Below, piece by piece: positions 55,312 through 64,000 of a stretch of 64,000 nucleotides of DNA (within the stretch, counting starts at the first letter, position 1; every line of letters starts with the position of its first letter). Below the pieces are notes generated by a model. The model searched no databases, was not told where the DNA came from, and saw only the letters and a list, made by a program, of their open reading frames with translations. The translations under genes and the position numbers were made by a program. Origin of the DNA: Trifolium pratense (lineage: Eukaryota; Streptophyta; Magnoliopsida; Fabales; Fabaceae); assembly GCF_020283565.1 (NCBI RefSeq), contig NC_060062.1:54520439-54584438 (forward strand). Direction: 5' to 3'.

Positions 55312-57535
55312 GATACAAGCTATCCTCAAATAAGATTATCAACTATATCTAGAAGTAGGAAGTAAGCTTAAGGACCTGCATGTAGGAACAAATTTAGAAA
55401 TAATCCTAAAACTTCTAAAGGCATATTTAGTCACCCCATCAAGCCAGGTAAACACCAAACGCAGTGTTGATTTCTTGTATACTGCAGCAGATCAATTGTA
55501 ATCAGCAACACAAATAGTTTTATGAAGCTCCAAACACCACTACCCCAAGAGAGGAACACAACAATACAAGTTTATATACAAGAATTCCACATATTACAAG
55601 GTAGCACTGGGGTTCTTCACAGCCTTCGGCAGTAAATACAATTAGCATTGTACGGACACTTGATTCCTTGAAGAACTCCCAGAATCAAATCCAACTACAG
55701 TGGAGGCAACCAAAAGAAACTTCAACCTATTTTGAAAGCAATAAAACACTCAATAAAATGCATCTCAGACAATAAAATATAGTATTTGTGTTTGATTTTA
55801 TTATCCACAAAGGACGAACCTACCTTAAAATGTAGTTCAGCATTGATTCTTCCAGAAACCGAAACTTACCAAAACTAAATATATAATCACTCCATATCAT
55901 CTGCACAATGATAGATTCCCTAGGGGTAAACTTTTAACACTTTTCTTATTAATAACTACATCACTTGAAACTTGAAAGTGAACTATGTTAATTACCAAAT
56001 TGAACATTCACACTACTCCAAGGACTAAGTTAAGATAATCCTTATCTCACAGAAGGTTTGCAGCAGGGTTGTCTTCCAACTTGGACAAAAAGACGGTTGG
56101 AAGTAGGAAGGAAAAACCGGTGCTAATACAAGAGAGTGATTGTATGTGAGCCAAACTAGCAACAAAGTCATTCTTCTTGATGTCCGAAAAAGAAACAAAT
56201 AGACAGTTTCTGTGAATTATGCAAAAAGGATATCCCACCCGTACGAGGTTCCAACAACATCGAAATTGGCTCCAAACTCTGACAGTCCAAGCTAGACGAA
56301 ACAAGCATTGACAAAAGACATAGTTGTCTATGTTGTTAAGATTCTGTTTGATGCAACTGCAGAAATACATAATGGCAAGGCATTAAAAGGAGCGATTTCT
56401 TTGCTTCCTGCGGTTGGAGATGGATCAAAATCTGAAACAAAATTGCCGGCACTTGTTTGGTCATTCTTCTCTCCCAAATTTACAGACTCGTATCTTCCCA
56501 GCGTAAGCATTCTACAACTGGGTAGTTCCACTTCAGATGCCCCTCCGAAAGACTTCTCTACCTATACCCTAAACTGATACAGTATATAATCATTCATCTC
56601 CCTCGAATTTTCTAACGTTTCGCTCTCACATATCAATCAATATTATTTCCCTAAGGTCATTCATCTATATATCTGGAACAATTGCGTACAAACAAGTAAT
56701 TAATTACTTTAAAACACAAACTATTATGTGTCATAAATTATAATCAGCCACTAGAGGCCTGTGATATTCAACCAAACCAGGTGTCAAATTTTGAGTCACG
56801 GAAAAACCGTCAGCGACTACAAGACATCAAGGTTTTCAATGTCTACTAAATCAGCACTGTGGATATACATCAACCGCGCAACATGGAAAATCGCAACCCA
56901 ACTGCAATTTAAACCTAAGTCTATATGATTCAACCGGGGGGTTAAACTTTAACCAGTTGAACCAATCGGTCCTATTTTTCAAACATTCCAGAAAGCTACC
57001 AATTGTCATAGTTTTCCTTAATCTTTCTCATAATCAAATGCTTAACAATTCCTAATCAAATTTTCAAGGCTTACAACCTAAGGCCTTGGAACACACATAG
57101 CAATGAATTGTGTTATATACCACAAAAACAAATATAAACATAACATAAAATGAAGCAAACACAAGAATCAAACAAAAAAAGCCACAACAAACAAGCAAAA
57201 AATTCCAAAATTGCACAAAATTCACAAACAACAACATCACAATCAGAATATTCAAACTTATCATAAAAATCAAACCAAAGCTACGTTACCTAACAACAGA
57301 ATGAAATCCAAAGAAGCTATGAAAGTCACAGAAAACACAATAATCGCACTCAAAACAATTTCACAATCCAAAACAGAAAGAGTAAAAATGAAGAAATGGA
57401 AATTGAATTATGACAGAACAACAACGAACTTTCGACTCTGGAACGGAATCGGCGATCGATGTTCTAATATCGGAGCTCCAATCTTCACGTACGCGCTTTT
57501 AGGATTTTGAAGTGTGTTGATTGAAGACGAAATCG
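55312..57535 (-). other. 5' UTR intron and leader of the CHY-RING gene
   Basis: A long non-coding stretch between the ATG exon (acceptor near 55320) and a leader at about 57330-57535 that reads as ordinary plant 5' UTR on the minus strand. Inside, 56428-56577 resembles 63148-63290. No complete gene is seen; small open frames around 56050-56580 resemble nothing I can name. Confidence 0.5.
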
Positions 57536-57561
57536 AAATTGAGAGGAATTTATTTATTTAT

Positions 57562-57572
57562 TTATATATAGT
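57562..57572 (-). promoter_or_regulatory. TATA box of the CHY-RING gene
   Basis: TATATATAAA on the minus strand, followed about 30 bp downstream by the start of the leader. It is the only clear TATA in the intergenic segment upstream of the gene. Confidence 0.5.
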
Positions 57573-57799
57573 TGAGAGATTCTATTCTGGAGGGTTCGAA
57601 AATGGAGGTTGTGTGTACGAAAACGAACTGAAAGCGACTGAGTAATCAATGATTATCCATTGGTAGTGACAGCTCGCCACAAAATATCTCGTTGGGTTTC
57701 GTATCGGATTATTATGTTGACGTGGCTACCACGTCGATACAAAATTTCAAAGAATTAACTGAGTACACCAAAAAAAAAAAAAAAAATTTTCAAAGAATT

Positions 57800-57975
57800 T
57801 AATTTATATGCACCGTCGGTGTAAAGTTATTTTGCACATGCGTCCAATAATATACCGACACATCATGTATGGTCATTAAAAATACATGATGTGTCACATT
57901 CATTAAATGATGTGGCAACACGTCATTGAATGTATGTATAAAAAAAATTTACACCGACGGTGCACAAAAATTAAA
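57800..57975. mobile_element. MITE with CACCGTCGGTG termini
   Basis: Terminal inverted repeats GCACCGTCGGTGTAAA (57810-57825) and TTTACACCGACGGTGC (57948-57963), extended by AATTTA/TAAATT-like flanks. The ~140-bp interior is non-coding and partly self-complementary (ACATGATGTGTC and GACACATCATGT). Confidence 0.8.
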
Positions 57976-59174
57976 CTCAATTTCAAAATATATTTGTAAA
58001 ATAAATTACAACGATCATAAATATTAATTTTTTTAAGAGTATTGTTGACGCTAAATTCCAATGACCACTTAGGCGGTTCATAGTGGACCAGTCATGAATA
58101 ACATTATAATGAATATGGATTTTATAAAATTTATGGTTGGATTGAAAGTTTATATCATATTAGACCATTCATAGAAAAATTGAAAATCATTTGATATCTT
58201 ATTGAGACACATTAAGATTAACGGTTTATTAAATACCGTAAATCTTGATGGGTATCGATAACATATCAAGTTATTTTTAATTTTTCTAAATTTTTTTATG
58301 AATGATCTATATGATATAAATTTTGTAAAATTCATATTCGGTAAATCACTTGTCTATGGTGAACTACTTGTGAAGGTGGTCGACCATAACATTAGCCTAT
58401 TGTTATCAGTTATAAGATTTTTTCATAATTTTCTTACACCGGTATATGGTGGACCACCTATTTGGGTGGTATGTTAGCACTTGTCATGGTAACAATCATT
58501 TGTTAAATTTTACTTATCTCAACGAATTTTAGATTATTAGTCCTTTTGTTCTAAAATAATTGTCAAAAATTTTACTTGTCTCAACGAATTTTAGATTATT
58601 AGTCCTTTCGTTCTAAAATATTTGTCACTATTTAGCTTTTACGTTTATCAATATATAACTTTGATCCATAATATATGGGTATATTAATATATGTCATAAA
58701 GACACATATTAAGATTTCTTAATATATATATATATATAAATTATGCATTTGTTCGAGTCCTATGTTTTACATGAAAGCAGACTAGCAGAGTTATATGATT
58801 AATTTGTGGCGGTGGTCACAAATTCATATTTGTGTTTGAGTTATGTGTTTTTATTATGTTTTGTAACTTTTAAGTTAGATCTACATAATTTTAAGTGTCG
58901 CATTTAGATATACTATTTTCTTCTCTTCACCTTTCCTGAATTATCGAATTTTTAATTTTTGGATTTGTGAAATATTTTGAATTTTTAGGTCTTGACAACC
59001 CGTTTTCCCTGGCCCGGCCAACCCAAAAAATTGAAATCAAATCCAATCAAAATAAAAATAAAATAAACCGCTTAAATTGGACCACAATTCACCACCCGCG
59101 AGTTGGACCAGATTGAGGGTTTGGTCCCGAACCAAACTGGCCCAAACTGGTCTCCACCTCATAAAATGAAGAGA
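57976..59174. other. Intergenic region with short direct repeat
   Basis: No gene. Two ~60-bp copies containing CTCAACGAATTTTAGATTAT lie at 58505-58560 and 58568-58625. A TATATATATATATA run is at 58723-58738. Confidence 0.6.
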
Positions 59175-59340
59175 GCTACTTTTGCCACCCTACTGGTTAC
59201 TCGCACACCCTATTTTTGCACATCCGCAACTTAAGCAGCAGATGTGTAAAAATAGGGCGTTTTGGGAAAGAAAAAAAAAGTCGTCCGCTACCTAAGTCGC
59301 GGACAGTGTTTGAGTAACCAGTAGGACGACAAAAGTAACT
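59175..59340. mobile_element. MITE with ~29-bp terminal inverted repeats
   Basis: Left end AGCTACTTTTGCC...TACTGGTTACTC, right end GAGTAACCAGTA...CAAAAGTAACT. The interior has TCCGCTACCTAAGTCGCGGA and a CACATCCGC/GATGTGT hairpin. A related copy is at 63285-63432. Confidence 0.75.
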
Positions 59341-59999
59341 CCCTAAAATGAACCCCTCGACGACACAAGATACTTCAAGTGAAGAGACACTTCATGAAAA
59401 AATTGCACATTGACCGAGAGATATAACACAGCTTTGCTCTAAAGAGCCAAATCAATTAAATTCAAATTATTCACCGCAAGAGTCAAATTGATCCACCACA
59501 AATTAAAAATTCAATCAATGTCTTTTATGTTTTGCCTTGAGTTATACCAACATTCACTTGTGTATTCCATCCCATCAAATCAAAAGACAATATTGTAGTA
59601 CATTTTACCCTAATTATCTTATAGGAAAAAGGACAAAATGTTGCCATTGAACCAAAAAAAGAAAAAGGACACTTCTTACCTATTGTTGGAATAATTAGTT
59701 TTGGGCAAATGTTAACATGAACCACCTAAATAAGTGGTCCATTATAGATTAGGGACAAAAAGTTATCAAATATTTTAGTAACCGTTAACAATACTCTAAA
59801 GAAATAAAAACTCATAACTCTAATTTTTTACGACTTAACGATGACCTAATTGATAACTCAATAGAAAAACAAATTAAAATATGATAGTATATATACACAC
59901 CAAAACTCAATAGAAAAATTTGTGATTCAATTCTTATGCCACAATATATTACTCAAATTGGGAGATTTCTAAAAGGCCAATTATTTTTCTATCACTTAA
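59188..59999 (+). repeat. Direct repeat upstream of the kinase gene, copy 1
   Basis: Recurs at 63285-64000 with an offset of about 4,091 bp. It covers the MITE interior, a CCTCGACGACA stretch and the kinase promoter with TATATATACACACC near 59888. Copy 2 lacks about 90 bp near 63854. Confidence 0.92.
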
Positions 60000-60020
60000 T
60001 TTGTGATTCAATTCAAGGCA

Positions 60021-62629
60021 ATGAAACTGAAGGCAATGCATTTTCCAGTAATAATGCTTACTGCATTATCCATGTTGGTAGAAGCAGTTGTATCTGATGA
60101 ACCCCAACAAGTCCTACCAGGATACAATTACACTTGTGGAGATATACAAATTCCATATCCATTTGGCATAGGAAATTCAACAACACTAGACCATACAACA
60201 TGTTACATGGATTCAAAGTTTGAACTAACTTGTGTAAACTCAACATTAATCCGCGGTGAGAATATACAAGTCCTAAACATAAATCCTCAAGGTCAAATGG
60301 AAATGAAATTTTTTGTCTCGCATCTCTGTACTGATAGTAGTAGTAATAATACTGAAAAACCCAATAAACCTTTTCTCGGAGATCCCTCTTTCACAATTTC
60401 AAGCACGGAAAACAAATTCATAACCGTTGGTCACGACAGTTATGGATATCTCAACAGTTATTTCAATGGTGCAACTTATTCAACAGGGTGCTTAACAAGA
60501 TGTTATGATTGTGATCCTAAAATGGTACTAATTGGGAATAACACTGGAAAATGCACAGGTTTAGGGTGTTGCCAAGTGGATATTCCTCCACTTATGAAAA
60601 ATATTACTCTTAAAACATTTAGATTCCCAACTTCTACATTATCTCAGGATCAAGAAGATTGTAGTTATTCCTTTATTGCAAAACAAGGATCCTATAATTT
60701 TTCTGTAGACCATATTCATAATCTACCCAATCAATCTTTCCCCTTGGTTGTTAATTGGGCTATTTCAAGTGAATCATGCCTAATAGCAAAAACTACAGAT
60801 AGCTATGCCTGCAGGGAAAATAGTGAATGTGTCGATAATGATCCAGATTATGAAGGTTACAGATGCAAGTGTTTGGAAGGTTTTGAAGGAAATCCATACC
60901 TTCCTGGAGGCTGCACAGGTAACAAACAGAGCATAATTGTATACTATTTTTTCTTTTCTTTTTTGTACTTCAATTATTTGATTAAGCTTCATAATTTCAA
61001 TGTTTTATTGAATTTCCTTGATCTAATTAAGCGCCTCATCTTAAAATGTCGAGTACGAAACACATTTTAAATGTGGTTGGTCACACTCACTACGATTTTA
61101 GATAGTGATTCATCATAGTGTATCATTATTCAAAATATATAGGAACCATGTTAGATGAAGCAGTTTTGTATAAATTGAAATCAGTTTTGTATTGAATCTG
61201 AGCTAAGAATGGGATGAATTGTAGGATACTAACAAACATGGTTTTATACTTCTATTGTGTTTCAGACATTGACGAATGTGCAAAAAATTTACATGGATGC
61301 AAAAATAGCGCAAATTGCATCAACACTGCTGGGAATTACACTTGTTTCTGTCCTGTGGGGCAAACCGGTGATGGAACAAAGGAAGGAGGGTGCAAACTAC
61401 CTGATAGAAAAACATATATATATGTTATTATTGGTAAGCAGCAAAACACACCTAATTTTATTCTATGTACATTTTCTTTTTCAAATCTAGTGTGTTCATT
61501 AAATATATGTTACTGATATTAGTTTGGGGAACATTCCAAAAATTGGGTTCAATATATCTTGGATGCAGGAACAATACTTTTTCCTGTTATTGTGGGAATA
61601 ATTTCCTTCTTTGTATACCAAAAGAGGAAATATACCAAATTGAAAGCGAAATTCTTTAGGAAGAATGGAGGTTCTATTTTAGAACAGAAACTTCTCCAAA
61701 GAAAAGACTCGTCTATAATAGCTAATGTTTTCAAAGAAAGTGAACTAAGGAAAGCGACTAAGAACTATGATGAGAACTTAGTCATAGGTAGAGGAAGTTT
61801 TGGTAAAGTTTTCAAAGGGGAACTAGAAGATAATAGAATTGTTGCTATCAAAAAGTAGAAAACAATAGATGAAAGCCAAATTGAGCAATTCATTAATGAG
61901 GTGGATGTTGTATCCCAAATAAATCACAGGAATGTGGTTAAACTCTTGGGGTGTTGTCTAGAAACAGAAGTTCCTTTGTTGGTTTATGAATTCGTCAGCA
62001 ATGGTACTCTTTCTGATTTTATACACACAAATTTAGAGAATAATCCAACTTGGAAAATTCGTCTTAAGATAGCAACAGAGGTAGCTGGAGCTTTGTCATA
62101 TCTACATTCAGCTGCTTCAATACCAATTATCCACAGAGATATCAAGAGTGCTAACATTCTCTTAGATGAAGACAACACTGCCAAAGTAGCTGATTTTGGA
62201 GCTTCAAAATTAGTACCACTTGACCAATCTGAAATAGCCACAATGGTGAAAGGAACTATTGGTTACTTAGACCCAGAGTATATGCTCACGAGCCAATTGA
62301 CGGAAAAAAGTGATGTATATAGCTTTGGGGTAGTTCTTATGGAGCTGCTAACAGGGGAGAGACCTTTTAGTTTTGGTAGGCCAGAAGAGAGAAGAAATCT
62401 TGCTACATATTTTCTGTCCTGCTTCAAAAAGGATAACGTGTTTGAAATTATTGAAGATGGTATGTTGAATGAAGAAAACAAACAAGAGATAAAGGAGGTA
62501 ACTGATCTTGCGGCAAAGTGTTTGAGACTAAGAGGGAAGGAAAGACCAAGCATGAAGGAAGTGGCTATGGAATTGGAAACAATGATCTTAAATGTAGAGG
62601 GGAATCAGCACTATGAAGATATTGATTGA
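60021..62629 (+). pseudogene. Wall-associated receptor kinase-like gene with one premature stop
   Basis: Three exons, 60021-60918, 61266-61433 and 61569-62629, join in phase to 708 codons plus a stop. Order: signal peptide (HFPVIMLTALSMLVEAVVS), galacturonan-binding WAK domain (CGDIQIPYPFGIG, GCCQVDIPP), EGF-like repeat, calcium-type EGF (DIDECAKNLHGC), transmembrane helix (TILFPVIVGIISFFVY), kinase domain with [34 protein letters not shown] and [14 protein letters not shown] proteins sit in the plasma membrane, bind pectin and signal inward. Codon 452 (61856-61858) is TAG, directly after VAIKK where relatives usually have Ser, so translation would stop at the start of the kinase. All else is intact, so it may be a very young pseudogene, a receptor-like truncated product, or a sequencing error. 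Confidence 0.88.
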
Positions 62630-63284
62630 CTTGGATAATGGAAGATGATTGAACAAAATGCAGTTCCATTTCGTTGTTTTAGAAGTTTTTTGCATGCATA
62701 TTTCATTTCATATGAATAATCCAAATCATTTTGTAATTGTAATGTAATGTGCTTATATAATTAATGTGTTCTGGGTTTGTATCTTAGATGTTGTTTAAGT
62801 AGAGATGGAAGTGTACTATTATTGTAAGGAATAGTTGTTTTCAAGCACATCAATTTTAAGGGAGGTTTTCAGTCCTACAGTGGTAAGTAAAGTCAAGTGT
62901 AAGTGCTCTATTTTATACAAAAGTTTGATATCACCTTGGTAATCAAGTCATGTGATAGAATAATCAAAGGAAAAGAAAGCAAAATATATAACTGTAATTT
63001 AGCAAAGAAGAAATTTTCTAATAAGAATATCATTCTTTAAATTCTATGGCCAAAGAATGATCATACAATAATAATGACTTTAGAAGAATGGTCAATACCT
63101 TGAGTGATAAATATTGTGATGTATCATTGAAATATTTCCATGTCCTAAAATCTGAAACAAAACCAATGGCACTTGTTTGGTCATTCTTCCCTCCCAAATT
63201 TACAGACACATCTTCGCAGCGTAAGCATTCTACAACTGGGTAGTTCCACTTCGGATGCCCTCCGAAAGACTTCTCTACCTATAA
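62630..63284 (+). other. 3' flank of the kinase gene
   Basis: Contains the probable 3' UTR to about 62790. The segment 63148-63290 resembles 56428-56577. No gene is seen. Confidence 0.6.
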
Positions 63285-63432
63285 CCCTACCGGTTACTCG
63301 TGCATCCTATTTTTGCACATCCGCGACTTAAGCAACGGATGTGTAAAAATAGGGCGTTTTGGGAAAAAAAGACGTCCTCTACCTAAGTCGCGGACAGTGT
63401 TTGAGTAACCAGTAGAATGACCAAAGTAACTC
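63285..63432. mobile_element. MITE, second copy
   Basis: Related to 59175-59340 through ACCGGTTACTCG at the left, TTGAGTAACCAGTAG at the right, and the same internal hairpin motifs. Its outer left end is replaced by the 63148-63290 repeat segment. Confidence 0.65.
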
Positions 63433-64000
63433 CCTAAAATTAACCCCTCGATGACATAAGATACTTCAAGTGAAGAGACACTTCATGAAAAAATTGCACA
63501 TTGGCCGAGAGATATAACACAGCTTTGCTCTAAAGAGCCAAATCGATTAAATTCAAATTATTCACCGCAAGAGTCAAATTGATCCACCACAAATTAAAAA
63601 TTCAATCAATGTCTTTTATGTTTCGCCTTGAGTTATACCAACATTCACTTGTGTATTCCACCCCATCAAATCAAAAGACAATATTGTAGTACATTTTACC
63701 CTAATTATTTTATAGGAAAAAGGACACAATGTTGTCATTGAACCAAAAAAAGAAAAAGGACACTTCTTGCCTATCGTTGGAATAATTAGTTTCGGGCAAA
63801 TGTTAACATGGACCACCTAAATAAGTGGTCCATTATAGATCAGGGACAAAAAGTGATAACTCAATAGAAAAACAAATTAAAATATGATAGTATATATACA
63901 CACCAAAACTCAATAGAAAAATTTGTGATTCAATTCTTATGCCACAATATATTACTCAAATTGTGAGATTTCTAAAAGGCCAATTATTTTTCTATCACTT
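63285..64000 (+). repeat. Direct repeat, copy 2 (runs to the window edge)
   Basis: Matches 59188-59999 and ends at the same TTTTTCTATCACTT text that precedes the kinase ATG by about 20 bp in copy 1. A second kinase gene is therefore expected to start a few bases beyond 64000. Confidence 0.88.

Noticed and set aside
57211..57510. 99-codon plus-strand frame before the CHY-RING leader
   Set aside because: Low-complexity Lys/Thr/Asn-rich translation of a 5' UTR and intron on the other strand; no family resemblance.

Overview
The window is nuclear DNA from a flowering plant, most likely a papilionoid legume. The evidence is intron-bearing host genes with GT/AG junctions, a Sirevirus (Ty1/copia) with an envelope-like gene, an Athila-type Ty3/gypsy element, nested 2-kb-LTR Ty3/gypsy derivatives, and MITEs with a CACCGTCGGTG terminal motif of a kind I associate with legumes. 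The species is not determinable from sequence alone. No prokaryotic, organellar, CRISPR, tRNA-gene or rRNA feature was seen.

Layout. 1-3972: tandem array of ~1,586-bp units, each holding the first coding exon of a CWF21/SRm300-type splicing-factor gene, a 92-bp MITE and a fragment of an Athila-type LTR. 3973-16074: a young Sirevirus on the minus strand, inserted in the array, with gag, pol, an envelope-like ORF split by one stop, and an antisense acidic ORF. 16075-38739: a nest of related Ty3/gypsy derivatives whose LTRs run from TGTAACGACCC to GTGTTACA. Element C (LTRs with a non-coding interior) has its 3' LTR interrupted by element B (non-coding, TSD TGGGT) and element A (gag only, TSD TTAAT). 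A partial inverted gag-only element, D, follows. 38740-39103: a MITE-like hairpin and a strictosidine-synthase-like gene scrap. 40333-44530: the complete CWF21-type gene (minus strand, 838 codons after splicing). 43637-45639: a ~1-kb-arm palindrome that copies the front of this gene onto the plus strand, pivoting on the MITE. 45640-52748: Athila-type element (minus), 3' LTR present, 5' end missing, polyprotein broken. 52749-57575: a CHY-RING ubiquitin-ligase gene (minus) that runs in frame into Athila gag, has lost its last RING cysteines and carries a stop in exon 6. 57576-59999: intergenic DNA with MITEs. 60021-62629: a wall-associated-kinase-like gene (plus) with one stop just after the ATP-binding lysine. 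59188-59999 and 63285-64000 are direct repeats, so a further tandem kinase copy probably starts just past the window.

How the parts relate. Three host genes have been reshaped by retrotransposons. The CWF21 exon was amplified together with Athila LTR sequence, in tandem and as an inverted copy. The CHY-RING gene was cut by the same Athila element. The kinase sits in a tandem duplication. The most unusual structure is the hybrid exon/LTR repeat and its palindrome, which could produce antisense or hairpin RNA against the intact splicing-factor gene; that consequence is inference.
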